A stretch of DNA of 64,000 nt, from the NCBI GenBank assembly GCA_951812615.1, contig CATOSU010000012.1, positions 45,336 to 109,335 of the forward strand. Reading direction: 5' to 3'. Each line of letters opens with the position of its first letter. The stretch's first letter is position 1. The stretch is from an uncultured Paracoccaceae bacterium (GTDB lineage: Bacteria; Pseudomonadota; Alphaproteobacteria; Rhodobacterales; Rhodobacteraceae). The notes beneath the pieces were generated by a model. It was not told the DNA's origin and ran no database searches. It saw nothing but the letters and a program-made list of their open reading frames with translations. The position numbers and the translations under genes are program-made. This document shows positions 15,838 to 25,049 of the stretch, piece by piece.

Positions 15838-16113
15838 ATGGACAACCGTGCCACCGTTACCTTTCATACGACGCCGGAAACGAAGGCCCGGCTTGATCGC
15901 CTGGCGAAGCTGACCCAACGCAGCAAGTCATTTCTGACCAATGCCGCCGTGGAGCGCTATCTCGCTGACGAGGAAGCTTTTGTCACAGCTGTCGAGGAGG
16001 GATTGGCCCAGGCGGATGCCGGACGTGTCATCGAGCATGATCGGGTCTCGGACTACCTGCGCAGCCTCACCTCTCCTTCCCCACTGCCCAAGCCTCAGCC
16101 AAAACCGTCATGA
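15838..16113 (+). CDS. RHH-type antitoxin (copy 1)
   Basis: 91 aa. A CopG/RHH-like antitoxin: MDNRATVTFHTTPETKARLD then RLAKLTQRSKSFLTNAAVER gives the beta strand and helix-turn-helix; the C-terminal acidic helix would cap the toxin, and the tail is Pro/Lys-rich. ATG at 15838 is chosen for the AAGGA 9 nt upstream. TGACATGTGTCA and ATGTACACAT motifs in the leader (15778-15811) are candidate operator elements. Differs from copy 2 by one residue (T/I). Confidence 0.8.
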   Translation: MDNRATVTFHTTPETKARLDRLAKLTQRSKSFLTNAAVERYLADEEAFVTAVEEGLAQADAGRVIEHDRVSDYLRSLTSPSPLPKPQPKPS

Positions 16114-16394
16114 CATCAGTCTGGACGCCGCGCGCGCTCGACGATGTCTCCGATGTGGTGACCTATCTGGCGGGCGAGAACCCGCGCGCGGCGGACGCTC
16201 TTTTGGCGCGTGTCTTTGATGTTGTCGAGCAAACATTGGTTGCGCAGCCTTATATTGGCCGTCCAGGGCGTGTGGACGGGACGCGGGAGGCCGTGGTCTC
16301 TCCATCATACATCCTTGTTTACAGAGTCGAGGCCAATCGGATCGAAATCCTGGCGTTTCGTCATACAGCCCGTCGTTGGCCGGACCACTTTTAG
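16110..16394 (+). CDS. ParE/RelE-family toxin (copy 1)
   Basis: 94 aa. ParE-like fold with the segment VWTPRALDDVSDVVTYLAGE, a central RPGRVDGTREAVV and the C-terminal YILVYRVEANRIEILAFRHT followed by RRWP, which is characteristic of RelE/ParE toxins. Overlaps the antitoxin by 4 nt (ATGA). Protein identical to the copy at 29208. Confidence 0.85.
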   Translation: MTSVWTPRALDDVSDVVTYLAGENPRAADALLARVFDVVEQTLVAQPYIGRPGRVDGTREAVVSPSYILVYRVEANRIEILAFRHTARRWPDHF

Positions 16395-16459
16395 GATAAT
16401 CGGCTTATCTTGGTTTCTAACGGGTGCGTGATTGCGCCGAAGCCTGGGAGGGAGTCGTC

Positions 16460-16556
16460 GTGGATCAATACACAGTCTCGGTCAAAATTGGCGGTGTCTC
16501 GATCCGCATCAATCACGACGGCTCGATCACCCGCGACGACGGGAAAAGCACAACCT
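16460..16556 (+). pseudogene. 79-codon gene, 5' part, split by the Tn3-type element
   Basis: GTG at 16460 with GGGAGGGAG 6 nt upstream. The 32 codons start VDQYTVSVKIGGVSIRINHD and continue GSITRDDGKSTT. The frame is cut at 16556 by the inverted repeat. Joining 16556 to 26388 restores an open frame of 79 codons ending TAG at 26528-26530. Family not recognised. Confidence 0.7.
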
Positions 16557-16594
16557 GGGGTCGCTTACGGCTGGGGGCGAAATAGTACGTTAAC
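16557..16594 (+). repeat. left 38-bp terminal inverted repeat
   Basis: Begins GGGGTCGCTTACGGCTGG and ends AGTACGTTAAC. Same length and end sequence as classical Tn3 terminal repeats, which also start GGGGTC and end ACGTTAAG. Confidence 0.8.
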
Positions 16595-16743
16595 GCCGAA
16601 GCGGTCACTCGCGCACAGCGCAGCGAAGGTGTCGAAGGAGCCCATTACACTCATAGGTGAATTACGCAGCATCGGTTTCGAAATGCGGAAACAGGGTGTT
16701 CGCCGCGGAGGTAACCAATGACGGCTTCAGCGGCGACAGACAC

Positions 16744-19140
16744 TCAGTTGTGGCTCAATGACGTCAGGACACCGCGGCTCACGTGGTCTCCGTCCGTCAA
16801 CCCATTGACCTTCTCGACAATAGCCGACGCATCGATGCCGTGGTGGCGGTAAAGATCACTGATGGTGCCGGTCTGGCCGAAATGTTCGACGCCCAGGGGA
16901 ATGGTCTGGTGGCCTGCAACCGATCCCAGCCAGGCAAGCGTGGCCGGGTGGCCGTCGATCACAGTAATGACTTTGCAGTGGGGTGGCAGGTCTGCCATGA
17001 GGGTTTCGATCTGGGATTGCGCCGCCGGATTGCCGCGTGAACGGGCGCGTTGGGCCGCCGTCCAGCCTGCGTTCAACCGGTCGGCGGAAGTCACTGCCAG
17101 CACGCCGATATCTTTGCGGGTTTCGCCGATCATCCCGGCGGCCATGATCGCCTCTTGCGCCACTGCACCCTGATATGCGATCACCACCTCGCAATTCGGC
17201 CCCGGCTTGCGCAGCCAGTAAGCGCCGTCGATGGCGCCCTGGCGGAAGTCATCGTCGACCCGCTTTCCGGGCTGTTCGATCGGGTTGGTGGCCAGGCGCA
17301 GGTAGACCGAGCCACCGGTTTCGTCCCTGAGCCAGGTGCGTTCGTCCGGGTCGCCCTCACCATCACGCTGAAGATAGTCGAAAGCCCATTCCATGATCAC
17401 CGCCAGTTCGTCGGCGAAGGCCGGTTCGAAGCTCGCCAGGCCGTCCTGGCTCATGCCGATCAGGGGCGATCCGACCGATTGGTGCGCGCCGCCTTCCGGG
17501 GCCAGTGTCACACCCGAAGGTGTGTCCACCAGGATGAACCGTGCATCCTGATAGCAGGCGTAGTTCAACGCATCGAGGCCGCGGGCCACGAAGGGATCAT
17601 AGACCGTGCCGATGGGGATCAGGCGCTTGCCGAACAGAGAATGCGACAGCCCCGCCGCGCCGAGAAGCAGCATCAGGTTCATCTCGGCGATGCCCAGTTC
17701 GATATGCTGCCCTTCGGGGGTGAACTCCCATTTCGCCGTCGAGGGGATGCGGTGTTCGATGAAGGCATCGATCTGTTCGGTCCGCGCAAACAGCTTGCGT
17801 CGGTTCACCCACGAGGCCAGCCCCGTCGTCCCGGTCACGTCCGGAGAGGTGGTGACGATCCGCGCCGCCAGATCGCTGTCACCCTTGGAAAGATCATCGA
17901 GGATCTTGCCAAAGGCCATCTGGGTCGAGATTTCCCGCGAGGTGCCGATCCCGATGGCGGGCACATCCAGCTTTGCGTCGTGATAGCGGCGTATCCCCTT
18001 TGCGAAGAACGGTACCTGTGACAAGAATTCACGCAAGGCCTTCTGGTCCTTGACGGTGGCCATCGGATCCCATTCTTCGCCCTTGGCCACGTCCATATGG
18101 GCCTGCCACTCGGCAAACTGGGTCTTGTTCATCAACCCGCCGTGGTTGTCTTTGTGGCCCGCGATCGGCGTGCCCCAGCCCTTGACCGTATAGGCGAGGA
18201 AACAGGTCGGGCGGTCGTGGTCGATGGCGGCGAAGGTCTCGGCCATGGTCCCGACGCAGTTGCCGCCGAGGTTCTCCATCAGGGCCGCCAGCTCTTCGTC
18301 ACTGCGCCGCTCGATCAGGGCGCTCACGTCGCCCTGATCGCCCAGGTCATCCATCAGCCGCTTGCGCCAGACCGCGCCGCCCATGAAGGTCAGTGCCGAA
18401 TAGTCCTGGTTCGGGCAGGTATCGATCCAGTCGCGCAGGCGGTCGCCACCCGGCTCGTCAAAAGCAGCACGCTGCAACACACCGTGCTTCACCCGCACCA
18501 CGTCCCAACCAAAGGCATCGAAGATCTTCTCGATCCGCTCAAAGAGCCCCTCACGCACGATCCCGTCCAACGACTGGCGATTGTAGTCGATCACCCACCA
18601 GGTGTTGCGAAGGTCATTCTTCCAGCCCTCCTGTAGCGCCTCGTAAGTATTGCCCTCGTCCAACTCAGCATCGCCGACCAGCGCCACCATGCGGCCCATC
18701 AGGGCGTCATCGCCCCAGCTTTTCGCCTTGATGTAGTCCTGAATGATCGAGGCAAACGAGGTGATCGCCACGCCCAAACCCACCGAGCCGGTGGAGAAAT
18801 CCACATCATCAATGTCCTTGGTGCGGCTGGGATAACTCTGTACTCCGCCGAAGCCCCGGAAGTTCTCCATCTTCTCGCGGGTCAAATTGCCCATCAGATA
18901 TTGCATCGCATGGAAGATCGGCGAGGCATGGGGTTTGACCGCCACCCGGTCCTCGGGGCGCAGCGTCGAGAAATAGAGCGCCGTCATGATGGATACCATC
19001 GAAGCCGAAGATGCCTGATGCCCACCAATCTTGATCCCATCTACCTTGGGCCGCACTTGGTTAGCGTGGTGGATCATCCAGTGCGACAGCCACAAAAGCC
19101 GCTGTTCGATGGTTTTCAGATGGGTGAGGTTGGTGGGCAT
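16744..19140 (-). CDS. AceE/MdeB-type TPP-dependent dehydrogenase (transketolase-like)
   Basis: 798 aa. The family is the homodimeric pyruvate dehydrogenase E1 / transketolase superfamily. The TPP motif is at about 149-190: VGDAELDEGNTYEALQEGW to VIDYNRQSLDG. HANQ near the N-terminus and the pyrimidine-domain segment GQHIELGIAEMNLML (catalytic Glu) are also present. Shorter than AceE (about 885 aa), closer to MdeB-like 2-oxobutyrate dehydrogenase proteins. Last gene of the operon. Likely acts on a 2-oxoacid or ketose from the imported compound; no E2/E3 genes accompany it. Confidence 0.8.
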   Translation of the reverse strand: MPTNLTHLKTIEQRLLWLSHWMIHHANQVRPKVDGIKIGGHQASSASMVSIMTALYFSTLRPEDRVAVKPHASPIFHAMQYLMGNLTREKMENFRGFGGVQSYPSRTKDIDDVDFSTGSVGLGVAITSFASIIQDYIKAKSWGDDALMGRMVALVGDAELDEGNTYEALQEGWKNDLRNTWWVIDYNRQSLDGIVREGLFERIEKIFDAFGWDVVRVKHGVLQRAAFDEPGGDRLRDWIDTCPNQDYSALTFMGGAVWRKRLMDDLGDQGDVSALIERRSDEELAALMENLGGNCVGTMAETFAAIDHDRPTCFLAYTVKGWGTPIAGHKDNHGGLMNKTQFAEWQAHMDVAKGEEWDPMATVKDQKALREFLSQVPFFAKGIRRYHDAKLDVPAIGIGTSREISTQMAFGKILDDLSKGDSDLAARIVTTSPDVTGTTGLASWVNRRKLFARTEQIDAFIEHRIPSTAKWEFTPEGQHIELGIAEMNLMLLLGAAGLSHSLFGKRLIPIGTVYDPFVARGLDALNYACYQDARFILVDTPSGVTLAPEGGAHQSVGSPLIGMSQDGLASFEPAFADELAVIMEWAFDYLQRDGEGDPDERTWLRDETGGSVYLRLATNPIEQPGKRVDDDFRQGAIDGAYWLRKPGPNCEVVIAYQGAVAQEAIMAAGMIGETRKDIGVLAVTSADRLNAGWTAAQRARSRGNPAAQSQIETLMADLPPHCKVITVIDGHPATLAWLGSVAGHQTIPLGVEHFGQTGTISDLYRHHGIDASAIVEKVNGLTDGDHVSRGVLTSLSHN

Positions 19141-19181
19141 GGCTTCAGGTACTTTCGATCAGGTAAATAGACTTGGTTTTG

Positions 19182-20195
19182 TCAAAAACCTTCCAGAACC
19201 AACTTGCCTCGCGCTTTGCCGCTTTCGAGAATGGCATGCGCCTTATTGAGCGTTTCGGCGTTGACCGCCCCAAGAGTTTCAGTTGCCGTCGTGCGCACCT
19301 TGCCGGCATCCACCAACCTGGCAACTTCGTTCAGAATGTCACCCTGCCGGGCCATGTCCGGCGTGTGAAATAGCGAACGGGTATACATCAGCTCCCAGTG
19401 GATCGAGACGCTTTTGGGTTTGAACGGCATGATCGTCAGGTTGGCGGGGTCGTCGATCAGACCAACCCGGCCCTGGGGGGCGATGAGTTCGGCAAGTTGC
19501 TCGACATACCGATCTGTTTGGTTCGTCGAAAACACATAGCCCGGATTTCCAATGCCAAGGGCCGAGATTTGTTCTGCCAGGGGTTCGGCGTGGTTCACGA
19601 CGTGATGGGCGCCAAGCTCCTTGACCCAGCTTTGCGTTTCCGGACGCGAGGCGGTTGCAATAACGGTCAGCTCCGTCAGTGCCCTGAGCAACTGGATGGC
19701 GATTGAACCGACGCCACCGGCACCCCCAATGATCACGACTGCCGGTGCCGCACCGGGGACCGTGTTTGTCACCTGCAGCCGGTCAAACAGCATCTCAAAA
19801 GCGGTCAACGTCGTCAGTGGCAGGGCCGCAGCCTCGCTTGCAGCCAGGCTGGCGGGTTTCTTTCCCACGATACGATAGTCCACCAGATGGTATTCCGCGT
19901 TGGTGCCCTGCCGGTTCAAGTCACCTGCATACCAAATCTCATCTCCTACGCTGTAACCGGTGACTGTGCTGCCTGTCTCGACCACCGTGCCAACCGCGTC
20001 CCAGCCCAGAATGACGGGGGTGTCCCCCTCGGCCTCTTTTCGCATGCGAACCTTTGTATCGACAGGATTAACCGAGGTCGCCTGTATCTTGACCAGCAGG
20101 TCATGTTCGCCCGGCTCAGGACGTTCGGTCTCAAAGTCGAACAACGCGTTCGCTTGGTCGATCGGCAGGCTCTTGTTATATCCAACGGCTTTCAT
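19182..20195 (-). CDS. zinc-type alcohol dehydrogenase-like / quinone oxidoreductase (MDR family)
   Basis: 337 aa medium-chain dehydrogenase/reductase of the ZADH/QOR branch. GroES-like domain at 1-140 (LVKIQATSVNPVDTKVR, ILGWDAVGTVVETG). Rossmann domain with VVIIGGAGGVGSIAIQLL near residue 155. No cysteine-rich structural zinc loop, so probably a zinc-free NADPH oxidoreductase. Starts MKAVGYNKSLPI. Fits reduction or oxidation of an intermediate of the pathway encoded in the operon. Confidence 0.85.
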   Translation of the reverse strand: MKAVGYNKSLPIDQANALFDFETERPEPGEHDLLVKIQATSVNPVDTKVRMRKEAEGDTPVILGWDAVGTVVETGSTVTGYSVGDEIWYAGDLNRQGTNAEYHLVDYRIVGKKPASLAASEAAALPLTTLTAFEMLFDRLQVTNTVPGAAPAVVIIGGAGGVGSIAIQLLRALTELTVIATASRPETQSWVKELGAHHVVNHAEPLAEQISALGIGNPGYVFSTNQTDRYVEQLAELIAPQGRVGLIDDPANLTIMPFKPKSVSIHWELMYTRSLFHTPDMARQGDILNEVARLVDAGKVRTTATETLGAVNAETLNKAHAILESGKARGKLVLEGF

Positions 20196-20286
20196 TTGCG
20201 GCTACGCTCCATAATTTTGCGGGCTCTCTGCGATCACGGTTATCAGGTTTTCACCTGGGATGATTTTGCAGAGAAGCTTGTTCGGT

Positions 20287-20604
20287 TCAGGGGATGACAA
20301 TGTCATACAGCGGCCCATGCTGCTGGGCGCCGTATATGTCCGTGTCTCCGACATTTCCCGACGGGATCGTTCTGGGAAAGGTGATCTTAATGGCGGCAGC
20401 CTGATCGAATTCAAACACCGAAACATCGTTTTTGTCGGCCAGCCGATAGAGCCCGGCCACCAGTTCCCGGGTCAGAACGCCCGAAGACTTCACACGCTCA
20501 TAATCACCAACCTCATGAAAAAAGATGTCGATAGTCAGCTTGAACGGCCCGGCATTCTTGCTGCGCAGGAACTTGGCCAGGTTTCCCAATTTTGTCTCGG
20601 TCAT
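20287..20604 (-). CDS. DUF4387 family protein
   Basis: 105 aa. Signature segments FLRSKNAGPFKLTIDIFFHE, GVLTRELVAGLYRLADKNDV, and GDTDIYGAQQHGPLYD are those of DUF4387. These proteins are encoded next to AtuA/DUF1446 genes and may be their small subunit. Its ATG overlaps the stop of the DUF1446 gene by 4 nt, fitting a stoichiometric partner. Biochemical role unknown. Confidence 0.85.
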   Translation of the reverse strand: MTETKLGNLAKFLRSKNAGPFKLTIDIFFHEVGDYERVKSSGVLTRELVAGLYRLADKNDVSVFEFDQAAAIKITFPRTIPSGNVGDTDIYGAQQHGPLYDIVIP

Positions 20605-21983
20605 GCCGCACCCCTTTCTTTGGAAGCATCCACGGTTTCGTAGAAAATCGGGAACAGAGCGCAGGGGTCATCGACCTCCACCAGGTGATAAATGCTGAAT
20701 TCGTAGACTGCGCCGAGATCAAAATCCGAAGGCGAATACGGGAAGGCGAGGTTGCCGGCCGTCGTCTGGCGCCCTGGATAGTCGTAGTGAAGCATGACGC
20801 CATGAACGAAAGCACAGATCGTGTGTGCGATGTCCTGCGTTTTGGCCACCACCTCGCCAACAATGCCGATTTCATGGCTCGCAATGACAGGGGTAGGTTC
20901 GGCCGCGCCCATGACACCATCGCGACCATAAACCCGGATTATCAGGGAATAATCATCCGGCGCATAACCGGCACGCGAGTGAATGCGTTCGCGCGAAACC
21001 GCATTGATATGATCCAGCTGATCGATAAAATGGGGATCGCGCGCACCGGCAATGAAGAGCGAACGAAACCCAACCGGCGCCGCGCCTTCGGCTTTCACAG
21101 TGTATTGTTTGGATGGCGTGAATGCCGTTCCGCTCACCCGCACTGCGCGGTCGGTGACCTGTTCGAAAACGCTGTCCCGCAGGCTTAGGACCCCGCCGGG
21201 AAGATGCAGCTCCACCGGGTCTTCTTTCTCATACATCGTCTCGGCGGCAACCGAAGCCGGGGTGCAACGCAGATCCGGGTTAGGCGGGTCCAGCAGGAAA
21301 TGATCCTCGCGGATGGTGGCGAACATGGCGTCGGCCGCGGATGACGGTTCGCAAGCATAAGCGCCGCATTCCAGCACCTTGCCCGCATGGATTGCTAGAG
21401 CCGGATCAAAGCCGTGCATAATCGGAAATGCGGCAAAGACGGCCGGGTCATAGGCCCGCCCGCAGATAATCACATCCGCGTTGGCCTTGAGCGCCTCAAT
21501 AACCGGTTCGACACCCATTTGCGCGACGATATTGGTGCTGCGCTCGATTGCGTCCTCGGTCAGCGACTGCGGATGGTCGAAGTCCCTGACACGACCGTTG
21601 CCCAGTTCAAGCTTCAACGCGTTCTTGTCCAGGTCGGAATAAATCCGCGCTATCTTGATGGACTGACCGAGCTCTTGCGCCAGTTCGCGAATAATCTCGA
21701 CCGTTTTGTCCACTCCGGTTCGCGATCCCGAAAGCCCGGCACTGCCGACGATCAACGGGATCCCCGTCTGGCCCCGCGCCTGCATCAGGATCCGCAGATC
21801 ATTTTTCTGCGACTCCCAACTCAGCGCCACATCACCGGTTCCAAGGTAATGAGGCCCGGGGTCGGTCGAGCCCGCATCAACCGCAATGACATGCGGTTCA
21901 CGCTTCATGCCCTCGGCGATGGAGCTTTCTGGAAAGCCGTAGCCAATCGCGCCGTTTGGAGAAAGCACACGAATTTCGTTCAT
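20601..21983 (-). CDS. AtuA family protein (DUF1446, acyclic terpene utilisation-like)
   Basis: 460 aa. Opening NEIRVLSPNGAIGYGFPESS, glycine-rich VIAVDAGSTDPGPHYLGTGD, GSAGLSGSRTG and ADVIICGRAYDPAVFAAFP are typical of the DUF1446 family, named after AtuA of Pseudomonas citronellol degradation. The reaction is not established for most members. Together with DUF4387 and a TRAP transporter it marks a small-acid or terpenoid-like catabolic operon. Full length, clean start. Confidence 0.85.
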   Translation of the reverse strand: MNEIRVLSPNGAIGYGFPESSIAEGMKREPHVIAVDAGSTDPGPHYLGTGDVALSWESQKNDLRILMQARGQTGIPLIVGSAGLSGSRTGVDKTVEIIRELAQELGQSIKIARIYSDLDKNALKLELGNGRVRDFDHPQSLTEDAIERSTNIVAQMGVEPVIEALKANADVIICGRAYDPAVFAAFPIMHGFDPALAIHAGKVLECGAYACEPSSAADAMFATIREDHFLLDPPNPDLRCTPASVAAETMYEKEDPVELHLPGGVLSLRDSVFEQVTDRAVRVSGTAFTPSKQYTVKAEGAAPVGFRSLFIAGARDPHFIDQLDHINAVSRERIHSRAGYAPDDYSLIIRVYGRDGVMGAAEPTPVIASHEIGIVGEVVAKTQDIAHTICAFVHGVMLHYDYPGRQTTAGNLAFPYSPSDFDLGAVYEFSIYHLVEVDDPCALFPIFYETVDASKERGAA

Positions 21984-22013
21984 AAACTTAACCTTTCGAA
22001 GAGCGCCAATGGC

Positions 22014-23297
22014 TCATTGCATCATCAGGCCGGGCAGCCACATTGAGATCAGTGGGACAAAGGCCACCAGCGCCAGTACGACCAACTGAACCGCAAAGAA
22101 GGGGCCGACCTCCTTGATCACTTCGGTCAGAGGCGCACCGGACATGTTCGTGACCATGAATAGGATGATCCCCACGGGCGGCGTCAGCAGGGCCACACCG
22201 AGGCAGAGCACGAAAACCGGTGCAAAATGCAGCGGGCTGATGCCCACGGCCTCGGCCAGCGGAAACAAAACCGGCACAAAGATGAAGATCATTCCGATGG
22301 TATCGAGTGCACAGCCGATGATCAGAAGGAACAGCACCATCAACAACATCACCGCATAGCGGTTTGTGGTGATCGATGTGATCGTTTCGACCAGTTCCTT
22401 GCCCATGCCCGTCGTGAGTACGACAAAACTGAAGAACGACGCCGGTGCGATGAGGAACAGAAGGTTTCCTGCGCTTTTGCATGTGTCCAGCAAGGCGTCT
22501 TTGGCGGCGTCGATCGTCATCTCGCGGTAAGCAACAGACACGATCAGTGCATATATGCAGGCCAGAACGCCAGTTTCTGTGACGGTGACAATCCCAAGGA
22601 GGATGCCGCCAACCACGATGGCGGGCATGGCCAGTGCGGAAAGCCCCGAAAGCGTGGCTTCGGCGATTTCAGGAAGGGTCGAGCGTCGTTCCGAGCGGGG
22701 GTATTCGCGCTTAACGCTCAGGTAGTAGGAGACGGCCAGCAAACCGACACCCAGCAATACGCCCGGCATGGCCCCTGCCAGGAACAGCGGCCCGATCGGC
22801 GTTTCGGTCATCACGCCAATCACGATCATCGCGATGCTGGGCGGGATAATGTGGCCGATGGTCGAAGACGCGCCTGTCACGGCCGCGGCATAGGCTGCGC
22901 TATAGCCTTCCTTCTTCATGGCCGGGATCATGACCGACCCGATGGCCGAGGTATCCGCGGTGCTGGACCCGGACACGCCGGCAAAGAACATGCTGGCGGC
23001 GATATTGACCTTGGACAGGCTGCCCGGAAGGTGACCGATCAGCACCCGCGAGAAGTTCAGCAACCGCGCCGTCAGGCCGCCTGCCGTCATGATGGCGCCC
23101 GCAAAGAAGAACATCGGGATCGCCATCAGCCCATAGTGTTCGAGGCCGACCACCATTTGCTGCGGCAGCATCGTGACCAGAAAGAACTGGTCTGTCACGA
23201 ATAGAAAGAAAGTCGCGGCAATGCCCATCGAGAAGGAAACGGAAACACCCAGCATCATTAGAATGATGAGCGTTCCAAATAGAAGTGCGATATCCAT
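22014..23297 (-). CDS. dctM: TRAP transporter large permease (DctM)
   Basis: 427 aa with about twelve hydrophobic segments across the length, typical of the 12-TM DctM subunit. GVSGSSTADTSAIGSVMIPA near residue 110 is the conserved substrate/Na-binding loop signature, and PPVGIILFMVTNMSGAPLTE near 375 its C-terminal counterpart. Forms the ion-coupled transport channel with DctQ and receives substrate from DctP. Lies 4 nt downstream of dctQ. Confidence 0.93.
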   Translation of the reverse strand: MDIALLFGTLIILMMLGVSVSFSMGIAATFFLFVTDQFFLVTMLPQQMVVGLEHYGLMAIPMFFFAGAIMTAGGLTARLLNFSRVLIGHLPGSLSKVNIAASMFFAGVSGSSTADTSAIGSVMIPAMKKEGYSAAYAAAVTGASSTIGHIIPPSIAMIVIGVMTETPIGPLFLAGAMPGVLLGVGLLAVSYYLSVKREYPRSERRSTLPEIAEATLSGLSALAMPAIVVGGILLGIVTVTETGVLACIYALIVSVAYREMTIDAAKDALLDTCKSAGNLLFLIAPASFFSFVVLTTGMGKELVETITSITTNRYAVMLLMVLFLLIIGCALDTIGMIFIFVPVLFPLAEAVGISPLHFAPVFVLCLGVALLTPPVGIILFMVTNMSGAPLTEVIKEVGPFFAVQLVVLALVAFVPLISMWLPGLMMQ

Positions 23298-23301
23298 TGT
23301 C

Positions 23302-23787
23302 TCAGGCCGCTCCGGTGTTGAAGTAGAACTCGCCGACCTGCCGCAGGAAGACGCGAATATAGTTGACCAGCATCACCAGCCCGATCGACGGAACCACGAC
23401 GAACAGATGGTCGCGGGTGAACGGAAGCGTGTCGTAGATGGCCGTGGACTGCATCTCGATGATGGCAAAGCTGCGCAGGATCATCAGAACCAGAAACGCA
23501 CAGCACAACAGGCTTATCGCCGGTACCAGAACGCGGTTGACGCTATGCGGCAGGTAAATCTCGGCCAATTCCACCCGGATCTGGGTCCGATCACGGATGC
23601 CTACCGCGCCACCCAGCCAGATCGCCCAAATGAAAAAGAACATCGACAGAGGCGTTGACCATGTCAGCGGGCTTTCCAGGACATACCTGAAAAAGATTTG
23701 CAGACACAGGATGACCATCATCGCGATGAAGGCGAAGACGCAGGAATAATCCAAGACCTTGTCGAATATGCGAAGGAATTGCTTCAC
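23302..23787 (-). CDS. dctQ: TRAP transporter small permease (DctQ)
   Basis: 161 aa with four predicted transmembrane helices (for example CVFAFIAMMVILCLQIFFRY and LVPAISLLCCAFLVLMILRS) and the family's WSTPLSMFFFIWAIWLGGAV stretch. Pairs with DctM. It follows dctP after an intercistronic hairpin. Confidence 0.9.
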   Translation of the reverse strand: MKQFLRIFDKVLDYSCVFAFIAMMVILCLQIFFRYVLESPLTWSTPLSMFFFIWAIWLGGAVGIRDRTQIRVELAEIYLPHSVNRVLVPAISLLCCAFLVLMILRSFAIIEMQSTAIYDTLPFTRDHLFVVVPSIGLVMLVNYIRVFLRQVGEFYFNTGAA

Positions 23788-23824
23788 GATGCATCATCCT
23801 CTTGCTTTTTGGGGTGGGTCTTGT

Positions 23825-23854
23825 AACCGCCCCGCACACACTTGCGGGGCGGTT
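23825..23854 (-). promoter_or_regulatory. strong intercistronic hairpin between dctP and dctQ
   Basis: Perfect 12-bp inverted repeat AACCGCCCCGCA / TGCGGGGCGGTT with a 6-nt loop, and no following T tract. Such stem-loops usually protect the 3' end of the upstream message, giving more binding protein than permease. Confidence 0.7.
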
Positions 23855-23871
23855 ATGTCAAACCGCTGAGC

Positions 23872-24873
23872 TCAGCGGTATTCGTCCAGTTGGGTCTGGA
23901 TTTTGGCCATGAAACCTTCGTCCCATTCCTTGCCGTCCATTTCAGCCCAGACCTCCTGGGCCACGGCAATCCAAGGGCCCTTTTCCACTTCGATCACTTC
24001 CATACCCTTTTCCTGAACACCGGCAAATGCGGCCTCCATCGAGGCATTCAGTTCCGCGTCACTATATTCTGCCGCGATTTTTAGGCCGTCAGTGATGGCC
24101 TGCTGCACCTCTACGGGCCATGAATTCCATTTGTTTTGACCGGAAAACAGCATCCAGGCGCCCATCGCGTGATCGGTCACGGTGTAGTAATTTTGAACCT
24201 CATAAAGTCCACGCGGATAAACCACCTCGATGCCGTTATCCTGGCCTTCGACCAGGCCGGTCTTCACGGAAGTGAAGAATTCCGAGAACGGCATGGGCGT
24301 GGGAATGGTGCCCAGCTTTTCAAAGAAGGCCACAAACGGTGGGGAGCCGGGGACACGCATCTTGAGGCCATTCATGTCTTCCGGAGTGCGCACAGCGGTG
24401 TTCGCCGTCGTAATTGCCCTGGGTGAGCGCGACCCCATGTAGCCCACTATCTTGGCACCGCCGGCCTCAAATGATTCTGACATTTCACCGAAAAGTGGGC
24501 TTTCCAGAAACTTCAGGAATTCGTCTTGGTTCCGGAAAACATACGGTGCCGACGTTGCGCTGAAGTTGCGGCCCTCGGTAAAAAAGGTCGGTTGCGTATT
24601 GGTGCCCTGGTAGAAATCAAGCGTGCCCAGCTTGAGCATCTGCATCATTTCCTTGCCGCCACCCAATTGTTGGCTGGGAAACAGCTCGACGACATACTCG
24701 CCGCCCGTCGCCTGATTGACATGCTCGGCAAACTTTTCCGCTGCCTTGTAGGCCAACGCTTTGTTCGAGACCAAAAGCCCCATCCGGAGCGTGGTTTCCG
24801 CCGAGGCAACGACAGGCGCAAGCAACGCCGTGGCTACGGCGACGGCACCCGTAAATTTGACAAATGCGTTCAT
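23872..24873 (-). CDS. dctP: TRAP transporter solute-binding protein (DctP family)
   Basis: 333 aa. Sec signal peptide at the start (MNAFVKFTGAVAVATALLAP, cleavage after ASA), then TLRMGLLVSNKALAYKAAEK and QLGGGKEMMQMLKLGTLDF of the DctP fold. NGLKMRVPGSPPFVAFFEKL with Arg at the family's carboxylate-binding position suggests an organic-acid ligand. The ATG at 24873 is preferred over one at 24957 because GGGAGG lies 5 nt before it. First gene of the leftward operon; probably the most expressed. Confidence 0.9.
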   Translation of the reverse strand: MNAFVKFTGAVAVATALLAPVVASAETTLRMGLLVSNKALAYKAAEKFAEHVNQATGGEYVVELFPSQQLGGGKEMMQMLKLGTLDFYQGTNTQPTFFTEGRNFSATSAPYVFRNQDEFLKFLESPLFGEMSESFEAGGAKIVGYMGSRSPRAITTANTAVRTPEDMNGLKMRVPGSPPFVAFFEKLGTIPTPMPFSEFFTSVKTGLVEGQDNGIEVVYPRGLYEVQNYYTVTDHAMGAWMLFSGQNKWNSWPVEVQQAITDGLKIAAEYSDAELNASMEAAFAGVQEKGMEVIEVEKGPWIAVAQEVWAEMDGKEWDEGFMAKIQTQLDEYR

Positions 24874-25049
24874 GGTCCTCCCTTTCGCATTTCCAAAATC
24901 CGATTTGGCGAGACTCACCTTGACGAATCCACCATAAGAGCTAATTTGTACGGACAACCGGACAAAAACAAGCTAAATCTTTTTTGAGCGTGCGAGGGAT
25001 CGGGAAATCATTATTATTCAATGAGAAGCGGAGTGCAGAGAAAACTTCA

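Larger units (their letters stand above)
15759..16433 (+). repeat. 675-bp near-identical direct repeat, copy 1 (RHH/ParE cassette)
   Basis: Matches 28857-29531 base for base except for three differences noted by eye (around 15814, 15828 and 15986). The repeat runs from CAATGACGGAG through promoter, antitoxin and toxin to GTGCGTGATT. Edges have no obvious inverted repeats or target duplications. Confidence 0.9.

Noticed and set aside
17050..18021. 323-aa open frame opposite the TPP dehydrogenase
   Set aside because: Antisense of a conserved coding sequence; no domain or ribosome binding site.
22227..23204. 325-aa open frame opposite dctM
   Set aside because: His/Gln/Arg-rich shadow of transmembrane codons on the other strand.
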